Shown: positions 1 through 7,671 of the stretch, in pieces
How positions within the stretch are numbered: the first letter of the stretch is position 1
How the letters are laid out: each line of letters opens with the position of its first letter
Assembly: GCA_031266665.1 (NCBI GenBank)
Contig: JAISAO010000008.1
Location: 1-40,232, forward strand
Direction: 5' to 3'
DNA length: 40,232 nucleotides
From: Propionibacteriaceae bacterium
GTDB lineage: Bacteria > Actinomycetota > Actinomycetes > Propionibacteriales > Propionibacteriaceae
Program-made: the position numbers and the translations under genes
The notes under the pieces: generated by a model
What the model was told of the DNA's origin: nothing
Databases searched by the model: none
What the model saw: only the letters and a program-made list of their open reading frames with translations

Positions 1-2346
1 CCCGGCCCGGCCGCCCGGCCGGCGCCCGTCCCCGGCGTCACCCCGCCCATTCCCCGACCCATTCCCCGGCCCCAGGCGCCGGGGGCGGCCCGCCGTCCCG
101 GCGGTCCCCGCCCCGGCAACAATCCTTATGCCTCGGCCCAGGGCATGGGCGTGCGCCGGCCCCACGACCCCAACCGGGTCGCCGGCACGGGCGCGCCCCG
201 CCCCGGTCCCGGCCGCCCGGGCCGCCCCGGCGCCCCGGGGGCTGGTTTCGCCCGGCCCAACCCCGGCATGATGCCCAAGCAGGCCGCCGGCGGTCAGGCC
301 GGCGCCCCGGCCGGCCGCAACGGCCGTCCCGGGCCCGGCGGCCGTGGCCGCGGCCCGGGCGGCGCCCCCTTCGGCCCGGCCGGTCGCGGCGGTCGCGGCG
401 GCCAGGGCGCCCAAGGGGCTTTCGGCCGCTCCGGCGGGGCCGGCCGGCGGGGCCGCAAGTCGAAGAAGCAGCGCCGTCAAGAGTTCGACCAGATGGAGGC
501 CCCGACGATCGGTGGCGTCCGCATCCGGCCCGGCGACGGCCAGACCATCCGGCTGGCCCGGGGCTCGTCCTTGACCGACCTGGCCGAGAAGATCGGCGTC
601 GATCCGGCCAGCCTGGTCCAGGTCTTGTTCAACCAGGGCGAACTGGTCAACGCCAACCAGTCCGTGCCGGACGAGGTGCTGGAGATTCTGGGGGCGGAGC
701 TCAACTACGACATCCAGGTGGTCTCGCCCGAGGACGAGGACCGCGAGTTGTTGGAGAGCTTCGACCTGGAGTTCGGCGAGAGCATCGGCGACGCCGCCGA
801 CTGGGTGTTGCGGCCGCCCATCGTCACCGTCATGGGCCACGTCGACCACGGCAAGACCAAGCTGCTGGACGCCCTGCGCCACACCAACGTGGTGGCCGGC
901 GAGGTCGGCGGCATCACCCAGGCCATCGGCGCCTACCAGGTCGAGACCGTGGTGGACGAGGTGGAGCGCCTGGTGACCTTCATCGACACCCCGGGCCACG
1001 AGGCCTTCACGGCCATGCGCGCCCGGGGGGCCAAGGCCACGGACATCGCGGTCTTGGTGGTGGCGGCCGACGATGGCGTCATGCCTCAGACGATCGAGGC
1101 TCTGAACCACGCCCAGGCGGCCGAGGTGCCGATCGTGGTGGCGGTCAACAAGATCGACAAGGAGGGGGCCGACCCGGCCAAAGTGCGCGGCCAATTGAGC
1201 GAGTTCGGCCTGGTGCCGGAGGAGTACGGCGGCGACACCATGGTGGTCGACGTCTCGGCCGTCACCGGGCAGGGCCTGGACGAGTTGCTGACGGCCATCG
1301 TGCTGACGGCCGACGCCGCCCTCGACCTGGCCACCAACGCCGACATGCCGGCCCAGGGGGTCTCGATCGAGGCCCACCTGGACAAGGGTCGCGGCCCGGT
1401 CATGACCGCCATCGTCCAGCGCGGCACCCTGCGTATCGGCGATTCCATCGTCGCCGGGGCGGCCCCCGGACGGGTGCGGGCGCTGATCGACGACCAGGGC
1501 CAGACGGTGGACGAGGCCCCGCCGTCGATGCCGGTGCAGGTCCTCGGCCTGACCTCCGTGCCCGGGGCCGGCGACAACTTCTTGGTGGTGGACGACGACC
1601 GCACGGCCAAGCAGGTGGCCAAGAGGCGTGAGGCCCGCCGCCGCTCGGCCGAGCTGGCCGGCTCGACGCCGCGCCGCACCCTGGAAGACATGTTCAAGGA
1701 GTTGGAGGCCAAGGGCGAAGAGCTCAAGATCATCCTGAAGGGCGACACGGCCGGTTCGGTCGAGGCCCTGGAGGACGCCTTGGTCGGGATCGACGTCGGC
1801 GACGAGGTGTCGCTGCGGGTGATCGACCGCGGCGTCGGCGCCATCACCGAGACCAACGTCAGTTTGGCGGCGGCCTCCAAGGCCACCGGCTCGACCCCGG
1901 CCATCATCATCGGCTACAACGTCCGGGCCCAGGGCCACGCCACCGAGCTGGCCGACCGCGAGGGCATCGACATCCGCTACTACTCGGTCATCTACGACGC
2001 CATCGACGACATCGAGTCGGCCCTCAAGGGCATGCTCAAGCCGGTCTACGAGGAGAAGCCCCGCGGCTCGGCCGAGATCCGCCAGATCTTCCGCTCCGCC
2101 AAGGTCGGCCTGATCGCCGGCTGCATGGTCGTGTCCGGCAGCATCCGCCGCCACGCCCGCGCCCGGCTGGTGCGCGACGGCGTGGTGGTGCATGAGACCC
2201 GGATCAACACCTTGCGTCGGGAGAAGGACGACGTGGTCGAGGTGCGGGAGGGCTTCGAGTGCGGCCTGACCCTGGAGAACTTCTCCGACATCCGGCTGGG
2301 CGACATCGTCTCGACCTTCGAACTGGTCGAGAAACCCCGGGCCTGA
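1..2346 (+). CDS. infB: translation initiation factor IF-2 (5' partial)
   Basis: GTPase that places initiator tRNA on the 30S subunit and promotes 50S joining. The frame is open from base 1, so the start lies left of the window; 781 residues are visible. By visible numbering, residues 1 to about 155 are a Gly/Pro/Arg-rich linker typical of actinobacterial IF-2, followed by a basic stretch and the IF2-N helical domain (about 184-240). The G domain has G1 GHVDHGKT (279-286), G3 DTPGHE (from 329) and G4 NKID (from 383). Domain II, the helical connector and the C-terminal tRNA-binding domain follow without interruption to the TGA. rbfA starts 2 bases after the stop, so the genes are co-transcribed. 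Identification is certain; only the N-terminus is missing. Confidence 0.98.
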   Translation, partial: PGPAARPAPVPGVTPPIPRPIPRPQAPGAARRPGGPRPGNNPYASAQGMGVRRPHDPNRVAGTGAPRPGPGRPGRPGAPGAGFARPNPGMMPKQAAGGQAGAPAGRNGRPGPGGRGRGPGGAPFGPAGRGGRGGQGAQGAFGRSGGAGRRGRKSKKQRRQEFDQMEAPTIGGVRIRPGDGQTIRLARGSSLTDLAEKIGVDPASLVQVLFNQGELVNANQSVPDEVLEILGAELNYDIQVVSPEDEDRELLESFDLEFGESIGDAADWVLRPPIVTVMGHVDHGKTKLLDALRHTNVVAGEVGGITQAIGAYQVETVVDEVERLVTFIDTPGHEAFTAMRARGAKATDIAVLVVAADDGVMPQTIEALNHAQAAEVPIVVAVNKIDKEGADPAKVRGQLSEFGLVPEEYGGDTMVVDVSAVTGQGLDELLTAIVLTADAALDLATNADMPAQGVSIEAHLDKGRGPVMTAIVQRGTLRIGDSIVAGAAPGRVRALIDDQGQTVDEAPPSMPVQVLGLTSVPGAGDNFLVVDDDRTAKQVAKRREARRRSAELAGSTPRRTLEDMFKELEAKGEELKIILKGDTAGSVEALEDALVGIDVGDEVSLRVIDRGVGAITETNVSLAAASKATGSTPAIIIGYNVRAQGHATELADREGIDIRYYSVIYDAIDDIESALKGMLKPVYEEKPRGSAEIRQIFRSAKVGLIAGCMVVSGSIRRHARARLVRDGVVVHETRINTLRREKDDVVEVREGFECGLTLENFSDIRLGDIVSTFELVEKPRA

Positions 2347-2348
2347 CC

Positions 2349-2984
2349 GTGTCCAATCCGACGGCCGCCAAGGTGGCGGAACAGATCAAGACCATCGCCG
2401 CGGGCATGTTGCAGCGCCGGATCGAGGACCCCAGGCTGGGCTTCTTGACCATCACGGATGTGCGCCTGTCACGCGACTGGCGGCGCTGCGAGTTGTTCTA
2501 CACCGTCTGGGGCGAGGCCGAGGCCTGGGCCCGGGCGGCGGCCGGGCTGGAGGCGGTCAAGGGCCAGATCAGGACCCAGGTGGCCCGCAACCTGAAACTG
2601 CGCTTCGCCCCCGAGATCGTCTTCCGGCCCGACGCCGTGCCCCAGCTCGGCGCCCAGTTGGAGGCCGCTCTGGAGGCCGCCCGCCAGTCCGACGCCCGAG
2701 TGGCCGACCTGGCTCGGGGGGCAGAGTACGCCGGCGACCCCGACCCCTACAAGGCCGACTCGGACGACTCGGACGACGACCAGGCCGACTGGGACAGTCA
2801 GGACGGGGACGGCTGGGACGGTCACGGTCCGGCCGAAGGGGCCGACGGCCCCTGGGGCGGTCACGGTCCGGCCGAAGCGGCCGACGGTCGGGACGGCTGG
2901 CCCGTCCCGCCAGCCGGGGAGGCGGCGCCCGAACCGGGGAGCGACCCGACGGCCGGCCGGGACGGCGACGGGGACGGCGGGTGA
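2349..2984 (+). CDS. rbfA: ribosome-binding factor A with long acidic tail
   Basis: Cold-shock and 30S maturation factor that binds the pre-16S 5' helix through a KH-type fold. I take the GTG at 2349, two bases after infB stops, because the protein then begins VSNPTAAKVAEQIK, the normal RbfA N-terminus; an upstream in-frame start would lie inside infB. The conserved core is about residues 1-120 (LGFLTITDVRLSRD, then YTVWG). Residues from about 130 to 211 form an Asp/Gly/Trp-rich tail absent from short RbfA proteins, and include a duplicated 13-residue block (HGPAEGADG and HGPAEAADG). The stop overlaps the truB start (GTGA), which suggests translational coupling. 211 aa, against about 120-150 usual for the family. 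Confidence 0.95.
   Translation: MSNPTAAKVAEQIKTIAAGMLQRRIEDPRLGFLTITDVRLSRDWRRCELFYTVWGEAEAWARAAAGLEAVKGQIRTQVARNLKLRFAPEIVFRPDAVPQLGAQLEAALEAARQSDARVADLARGAEYAGDPDPYKADSDDSDDDQADWDSQDGDGWDGHGPAEGADGPWGGHGPAEAADGRDGWPVPPAGEAAPEPGSDPTAGRDGDGDGG
2820..2887 (+). repeat. 39-bp in-frame duplication in rbfA
   Basis: Two 29-base blocks (2820-2848 and 2859-2887) differ at one base and recur with a 39-bp period, encoding HGPAE[GA]ADG twice in the acidic tail of RbfA. Confidence 0.85.
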
Positions 2985-4249
2985 GCCAGGCGCCGCTGGT
3001 GGGCTTCGTCCTGGTGGACAAACCCCTGGGCTGGACCTCGCACCAGGTGGTGGGCCGGCTGCGCCGGCTGCTCGGCCAACGCCAGATCGGCCACGCCGGC
3101 ACCCTCGACCCCTTGGCCACCGGCTTGTTGGTCTGCGGCGTCGGCTCGGCCACCCGACTGCTGGGCCACGTCATGGGCGAGGACAAGACTTATATCGCCC
3201 AGGCGCGCTTCGGGATCGAGACCACGACCGATGACGCCGCCGGCCAGGTGGTGGCGGCGGCCGGCGCGGCCGGTCTGACCGTCGCCGACCTGGAGCGGGC
3301 GGCGGCCGGCTTCCGAGGCGACATCGAGCAGACGCCGAGCGCGGTCTCAGCCATCAAGGTGGACGGGCGCCGCGCCTATGACCTGGTCCGCCAGGGCCAG
3401 CGGCCCGTCCTCCAGGCCCGTCCGGTTCACATCGCCCGCCTAGTCATAGGACGGCCGCGCCCGGGAACGGCGCCGGTCGACGCCGTTCCAGAGGCCGACC
3501 AGCCCGGAGCGCCCACGGCGGGCGGCGCTGGGATAGCCCCGGAGGCCGGTGCCGAGCCGGTGGCGGCCGAGACTCCCGCGCTGTCCGAGCGCCCATCGTT
3601 TGAGGCGGCTAAGTCGTCAATTGTGTCGTCCGAACGCCTATCGGCCGAAGGGACTGAGCTGTCGTCTGGGCGGGCCGGGGCGTCGGATGCGCCGTCGTCC
3701 GGGCGGTCGTTGTCCGAGGGGGCCGAGGCGGTCCTGTTGTCCGGGTTGGCTAAGTCGTCGCTGTCGTCTGAGCGTCCAGCGGTCGAGGGGGCTGAGTCGG
3801 CCGTGGTGTCAGGGCAGGCTGAGCCGGCGATCGCTGGGACCAGGGCGGTGCCGGTGGTCGACGTCGAGCTGACGGTCGACTGTTCGGCCGGCACTTACAT
3901 CCGCGCCCTGGCCCGCGATCTGGGCCGTGCCGTCGGCGCCGGCGCCCACTTGATCGGTCTGCGCCGGACACGGTCGGGGCCGCTGACGGTCGACCAGGCC
4001 ACGGTGGGGCTGGCCGAGTTGGAGGCCGGCCGACCGCTGCCGCTCCTACCGGTGGCCGACCTGATGGGCCGGCTGCTGCCGACCGTGACGGTGGACCAGG
4101 CCGCGGCCCGCCGCGTCGGTCACGGCCAAGCCCTCGACCTGGCCCTGGACGGTCCCACCTTGATAGTCGGCCCGGACGGCCTGGGGCTGGCGGTCTACGT
4201 CCCCCGGGACGGGTTGGCCCGCCCCCAAACCGTCTTGGCGACGGGCTAA
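2981..4249 (+). CDS. truB: tRNA pseudouridine(55) synthase TruB with a large internal insertion
   Basis: Isomerises U55 of the tRNA T-loop to pseudouridine. The GTG start at 2981 overlaps the rbfA stop. The catalytic block is intact: GHAGTLDPLATGLL with nucleophile Asp43, then KTYIAQARFGIET, the VSAIKVDGRRAYDL block, and CSAGTYIRALARDLG downstream of the insertion, followed by a PUA-like C-terminus. The protein has 422 residues against roughly 300 usual. The excess is a Ser/Glu/Ala-rich insertion (about residues 160-287) between two conserved strands of the catalytic domain, part of it three 69-bp tandem units. The frame is kept and both flanking halves look intact, so the enzyme is probably active with a surface loop. 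Part of the infB-rbfA-truB-ribF operon; ribF follows after 2 bases. Confidence 0.95.
   Translation: MSQAPLVGFVLVDKPLGWTSHQVVGRLRRLLGQRQIGHAGTLDPLATGLLVCGVGSATRLLGHVMGEDKTYIAQARFGIETTTDDAAGQVVAAAGAAGLTVADLERAAAGFRGDIEQTPSAVSAIKVDGRRAYDLVRQGQRPVLQARPVHIARLVIGRPRPGTAPVDAVPEADQPGAPTAGGAGIAPEAGAEPVAAETPALSERPSFEAAKSSIVSSERLSAEGTELSSGRAGASDAPSSGRSLSEGAEAVLLSGLAKSSLSSERPAVEGAESAVVSGQAEPAIAGTRAVPVVDVELTVDCSAGTYIRALARDLGRAVGAGAHLIGLRRTRSGPLTVDQATVGLAELEAGRPLPLLPVADLMGRLLPTVTVDQAAARRVGHGQALDLALDGPTLIVGPDGLGLAVYVPRDGLARPQTVLATG
3626..3832 (+). repeat. three 69-bp in-frame tandem repeats inside truB
   Basis: Units at 3626-3694, 3695-3763 and 3764-3832, each 23 codons, follow the pattern SS[EG]R....EG[TA]E....SG. 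A weaker partial unit lies just upstream (from about 3581). Units have diverged at many positions but spacing is exact. Confidence 0.8.
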
Positions 4250-4251
4250 CC

Positions 4252-5595
4252 GTGTCCGACCTCCACCGCCACCCGGGCGGACCGACCGGGACGCCGCCAG
4301 ACCGAAGTGTGACGTCGGCCGTCTTTGGTTCGGGCGACCCTGGCTTGGCCGAACTCGACCCGGACGATTCGGCGGCGGGAGGCTCGGCCCGGCCCGGCCC
4401 GACTGCGGGGGGCCGGAGCGCGGGGGAGCGAGTGCATCTTCGGCGTCGCGGCGCGGTGGCGTCGGGCGGAGCCGGCGGGCGGGGCACGGTGCTGGCCATC
4501 GGCAGTTTCGACGGGGTGCATCGCGGCCACCAGGCCATCATCCGGGCGGCCCGGCGGGCCGCCGCCGACATCCGGCCGGTGGTGGCGGTGACCTTTTGGC
4601 CCCACCCCACCACCGTCCTGCGCCCCCAACAGCCGGCGGCGCTGCTGACCGATCTGCCGGAGCGCGTCCGACTGCTGCTCCAAGCCGGGGCCGACCAGGT
4701 GCGGGTGGTCCGCTTCAGCCGCCGGCTGGCGGCCTGGACGCCAGCCCAGTTCGTGGCCGCCGTCTTGGACCCGCTGCGGCCCCGGACGGTGGTGGTGGGA
4801 GAGAACTTCCGTTTCGGACGGGGGGCCGCCGCCGACGGCCGGGCGCTGGCCGGGTTGGCCGGCGGGGCTTTCGCGGTTGAGGTCCTGGCCCTGCTGTCCG
4901 ACCAGGGGCCGGTGTCGAGCAGCCGGGTGCGGGCTGCCCTGGCGGCCGGCGACCCGGCCGGGGCGGCCCAGATGCTGGGGCGCTGGTTCCGCTACTCGGG
5001 GGTCGTCGTCCCGGGCGACCGGCGGGGCCGCGCCCTGGGCTTCCCGACCGCCAACCTGGCGGTGGACGAGGCCCGCGCCTGCCCGGCCGACGGGGTTTAC
5101 GCCGGCTGGCTGACGCCGCTAGACGCGCCCGATCCCGCCCCCCGGCTCGACCTCGCCGCCCACTCCGGCTCTGCCGCCCACTCCGGCTCTGCCTCCTGGT
5201 CCGGCTCTGCCTCCTGGTCCGGCTCTGCCGCCTGGTCCGGCTCTGCCGCCTGGTCCGACTTCTCCGTTCGTCCCGATCTCGCCGTCCGGCCTGACTTCGC
5301 CGCTCAGACCGGCTCTGACGTCCGAATCGACTCTGCCGCCTGGACCGGTCGCCCGGCCGAGGCCCGGCGCTGGCCGGCCGCCATCAGCGTCGGCTCCAAC
5401 CCCACCTTCGCCGGCTCCAGCCGCCGGGTCGAGGCCCACGTCCTAGACCGGACCGATCTGGAGCTGTACGGCCGGCCAGTAGGGGTCGACTTCGTCGCCC
5501 GGCTGCGCGGGACGCGCCGCTTCGACTCGCCCGCCGCCCTGGTGGAGCAGCTGGGCCGCGACATCGCCTCGACCCGTCGGGCGCTCTCCGCCTAA
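4252..5595 (+). CDS. ribF: bifunctional riboflavin kinase / FAD synthetase with repeat insertion
   Basis: Makes FMN from riboflavin and FAD from FMN. GTG start at 4252, two bases after truB stops. Residues 1 to about 78 are a low-complexity extension; the true start could be further in, but no better start with a ribosome-binding site is evident. The adenylyltransferase domain starts at residue 83 with IGSFDGVHRGH (His90, His93) and contains SSSRVRAAL; the kinase domain has GFPTAN (263-268) and SVGSNPTF (Asn383 to Thr385). Between DGVYAGWL and the NPT block, residues 302-367 are eleven units of six residues (consensus AAWSGS) absent from the family. Total 447 aa against about 310-330. Last gene of the operon. 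Confidence 0.95.
   Translation: MSDLHRHPGGPTGTPPDRSVTSAVFGSGDPGLAELDPDDSAAGGSARPGPTAGGRSAGERVHLRRRGAVASGGAGGRGTVLAIGSFDGVHRGHQAIIRAARRAAADIRPVVAVTFWPHPTTVLRPQQPAALLTDLPERVRLLLQAGADQVRVVRFSRRLAAWTPAQFVAAVLDPLRPRTVVVGENFRFGRGAAADGRALAGLAGGAFAVEVLALLSDQGPVSSSRVRAALAAGDPAGAAQMLGRWFRYSGVVVPGDRRGRALGFPTANLAVDEARACPADGVYAGWLTPLDAPDPAPRLDLAAHSGSAAHSGSASWSGSASWSGSAAWSGSAAWSDFSVRPDLAVRPDFAAQTGSDVRIDSAAWTGRPAEARRWPAAISVGSNPTFAGSSRRVEAHVLDRTDLELYGRPVGVDFVARLRGTRRFDSPAALVEQLGRDIASTRRALSA
5155..5352 (+). repeat. eleven 18-bp in-frame repeats inside ribF
   Basis: Period of exactly 18 bp over 198 bp. Units 1 and 2 are identical, units 3 and 4 are identical, and later units decay (from unit 6 at 5245). The consensus unit is GCCGCCTGGTCCGGCTCT, encoding AAWSGS. 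Confidence 0.92.
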
Positions 5596-6064
5596 CCACG
5601 GCGCCGCCCCGGCCGCGCCCGCCGTCCAAGGTTTGGGGCTGGGCCCAGATTGATCTGTTCTCGACTACCGCCCCGTTCGGGCGCGCTGACGGCGGTGCCT
5701 CCCCGGCCCGGTCGCGCCCGCCTCTGAGAGGTTCCGCCAGCCAGGGTCGGCGGGTCTGGCGGGGCACCTCGGAACGGGCAACGGCGACATCACTTGTTGC
5801 TAACTCGTCAGGCCGTCCACCGGTGAGTCTCTGGGTCAAGGGCGAGGTCGCGGCGGCGTGACGAGGTGACGAGTCCCGCCCATCGTGAGGCTGGTCCTTC
5901 CGGGCTTGATCCGGGGGCCGGGCCAGTGCGGCGCGGGCATCAGCGCGAGGCCGGCCGCCCACGGGGCGGGGAACAGGCCCTTGTGGCCGTTGGCTCGGCC
6001 ACGGTTAGAGGCTTGTTCCACATCAGTCCCCGAGTCTGCTCCCGACTCGTAAGGTAGTCGTGGA
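5596..6064. other. intergenic region with three dispersed repeat copies, no convincing gene
   Basis: 469 bp between ribF and the convergent DUF4190 gene. Short open frames here have no recognisable domain or ribosome-binding site. Three repeat copies are visible. At 5637-5676 there is a reverse-oriented relative of the palindromic elements near 27.9 and 35.05 kb (shared core TCTCGACTACCG). At 5900-5915 lies CCGGGCTTGATCCGGG, a REP-like palindrome related to copies near 12.01 and 35.2 kb. At 5993-6026 is a block shared with 20781-20813. Confidence 0.7.
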
Positions 6065-6538
6065 TCAGTAGTTGTAAAGCGGCGCCAGCACCGCGACGAA
6101 GATGATCACCAGGACAACGGTCACGACGCCAATGGCGATGCCGATCCAGCCCGTGATGACGCCGGCGGTGGCCATGCCGGCGCCCGCTTGGCCGGTCTGG
6201 GAGATCTGCCGCTTGGCCGAGCGAGCCGTCACCAGGGCGACGATGGAGCCGACGAGCGGGAGGAAGGTCAAACCGAGGATGCCGAAGACCAGCGACACGA
6301 CGGCCATCGTGTTCTGTCCCTGGGGGACGGCGTTGTAGCCATAGGGGGCGGCGGCCGGGGCCGGTTCCATGACACCACTGGGGGCGGCGGTCGGAGCGCC
6401 CGGATAGGGGGTCGGAGCGCCCGGATAGGGGGGGGCCGCCCCGTAGTCCGACTGAGCTCCGGTATAGGCCGACGGGTTGTAGCCCTGGGGCGGCTGGGGT
6501 CCGGGGGGCGACTGGGGATCGAATGGGTTATTGCTCAT
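6065..6538 (-). CDS. DUF4190 membrane protein with Pro/Tyr-rich N-terminus
   Basis: 157 residues. Residues 1 to about 75 are Pro/Gly/Tyr/Ala-rich and cytoplasm-like, with a PYPGAPT block given twice (21-bp duplication near 6390-6430). Two hydrophobic segments follow: about 80-103 (MAVVSLVFGILGLTFLPLVG) and about 124-152 (AGVITGWIGIAIGVVTVVLV). An Ala/Lys/Arg loop (TARSAKRQISQTGQAGAG) lies between them. That arrangement is the DUF4190 fold common in actinobacteria; its role is not known to me. The ATG is preceded by AGAAAGGG at good distance. Divergent from the isoprenyl synthase gene across a region with 22-bp repeats. Confidence 0.85.
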   Translation of the reverse strand: MSNNPFDPQSPPGPQPPQGYNPSAYTGAQSDYGAAPPYPGAPTPYPGAPTAAPSGVMEPAPAAAPYGYNAVPQGQNTMAVVSLVFGILGLTFLPLVGSIVALVTARSAKRQISQTGQAGAGMATAGVITGWIGIAIGVVTVVLVIIFVAVLAPLYNY

Positions 6539-6592
6539 GGCACCCTTTCTGGTGATAGGCGGCTCGGTAGACGAACAGCGGGTTTATCTTAA

Positions 6593-6675
6593 ACGCTCGG
6601 TCGACGCCGATACAACGCTCGGTCGACTACAACGCTCGGTCGAGGCCGATACAACGCTCGGTCGAGGCCGATACC
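6593..6675 (+). repeat. four tandem repeats in a divergent intergenic region
   Basis: Units at 6593-6614, 6615-6631, 6632-6653 and 6654-6675. Three are 22 bp and one lacks 5 bp. Each opens with ACGCTCGGTCGA; the full units close with CCGATAC. Lies 90-170 bp upstream of the isoprenyl synthase start and 55-140 bp upstream of the DUF4190 start, so it may be a repeated operator or an expanding minisatellite. Confidence 0.88.
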
Positions 6676-6764
6676 AGCCGGTCGGGCGACCCGGCCAACA
6701 CCTCGCCGCCCGACGCCGAGTGGCACTATGCTCCTGACATGTCATCGACCGACGGGGGCAGGGG

Positions 6765-7544
6765 TTGATCCAAAGACTACCGAGAGATCTCCTCTACACC
6801 GCCTACGAGAAGCACCTGTTGGCCGAGTTGGACCGCTCCCGCCTGCCCCACCACGTCGCCGTCCTGGCCGACGGCAACAGGCGTTGGGCGAAGACGAACG
6901 CCCCGGGCCAGATGTTGGAGGCCGGCTACCGGGCCGGGGCGGCCAAGCTGAAGGAGTTCGCCGGCTGGTGCGACGAACTGGGGCTGGAAGTCGTCACCCT
7001 ATGGGTGTTGTCGACCGAGAACCTGAAGCGCTCCGAGCAAGACGAGGTGCTGCCGCTGCTCGACATCATCGTCTCCCTGGTCCAGGATCTGGCCTCCCAC
7101 CCGTCCTGGGCGGTCCAAGTCGTCGGCGCCCTCGACCTGCTGCCCGATGAGCCGGCGGCGGCGTTGCGCCGGGCGGCCGAGGCCTCGGCCGGGCGCCAGG
7201 GGATGCATATCAACGTGGCCGTGTCCTACGGCGGTCGCCACGAGCTGCGCGACGCCTTCCGCTCGCTGCTGGCCGAGCAGGCGGCCACAGGCGTGACCTT
7301 GGAAGAGTTGGCCGCCACCTTGGAAATGGACCAGATCGCCTCCCACCTCTACACCGCCGGGCAGCCCGACCCCGACCTTATAATCCGCACCTCGGGCGAA
7401 CAACGGCTGTCCGGTTTCCTGATGTGGCAGTCGGCTCACTCCGAGTTCTACTTCCACGAGGCCCTGTGGCCCGATTTCCGCCGGGTCGACTTCCTGCGCG
7501 CCCTGCGTTCCTTCACCCAGCGGGAGCGCCGCTTCGGCCGCTGA
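6765..7544 (+). CDS. short-chain cis-isoprenyl diphosphate synthase (UppS family, Rv1086-like)
   Basis: Condenses isopentenyl diphosphate onto an allylic diphosphate with cis geometry, feeding polyprenyl-phosphate synthesis. Starts at TTG 6765 behind GGGGGCAGGGG; the ATG at 6739 is out of frame. Visible blocks: LADGNRRWAK with the Mg-binding Asp36, WVLSTENLKR, NVAVSYGGRHELRDA, and the C-terminal signature RTSGEQRLSGFLMWQSAHSE followed by FYFHEALWPDFR. The N-terminal LLYTAYEKHLLAEL extension and GEQRLSGFLMWQ resemble M. tuberculosis Rv1086, which makes Z,E-farnesyl diphosphate, more than long-chain UppS; product length is therefore inferred to be short. 259 aa, complete. No partner genes adjoin it. 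Confidence 0.9.
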   Translation: MIQRLPRDLLYTAYEKHLLAELDRSRLPHHVAVLADGNRRWAKTNAPGQMLEAGYRAGAAKLKEFAGWCDELGLEVVTLWVLSTENLKRSEQDEVLPLLDIIVSLVQDLASHPSWAVQVVGALDLLPDEPAAALRRAAEASAGRQGMHINVAVSYGGRHELRDAFRSLLAEQAATGVTLEELAATLEMDQIASHLYTAGQPDPDLIIRTSGEQRLSGFLMWQSAHSEFYFHEALWPDFRRVDFLRALRSFTQRERRFGR

Positions 7545-7546
7545 AC

Positions 7547-7574
7547 CCGGAATTAAGATCGCGTTAATATCCGG
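7547..7574 (+). terminator. hairpin after the isoprenyl synthase gene
   Basis: CCGGAATTAA (7547-7556) pairs with TTAATATCCGG (7564-7574) with one bulge. It begins three bases after the TGA. No U-run follows, so terminator function is only likely; it also sits upstream of the ABC permease promoter. Confidence 0.45.
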
Positions 7575-7590
7575 TCAAGAAAATCGAAGT

Positions 7591-7671
7591 ATGGTTAAGA
7601 AGGCCGCTCCAGACTATTGACCGACCCGTTAGGGGTTTGGTGCGGCGGTCGTCCCGCGTAGTCTTAACCAA
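7591..7671 (+). promoter_or_regulatory. predicted promoter of the ABC importer, leaderless, with flanking inverted repeat
   Basis: TTGGTG (7636-7641), 17-base spacer and TAGTCT (7659-7664) lie 7 bases before the ATG at 7672, where no ribosome-binding site exists; this fits a leaderless transcript. TGGTTAAGA near 7592-7600 is inverted as TCTTAACCA (7662-7670), which overlaps the -10 box and could be an operator pair about 70 bp apart. Confidence 0.45.

Noticed and set aside
1086..1910. Minus-strand frame within infB
   Set aside because: Ser/Thr/Arg-rich shadow of a conserved gene.
4249..4500. FMN riboswitch before ribF
   Set aside because: Only 2 bases separate truB and ribF, and the N-terminal extension shows no RFN pattern.
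7545..7671. Riboswitch upstream of the ABC importer
   Set aside because: The region is only 127 bp, the promoter appears to be leaderless, and no known aptamer pattern is visible.
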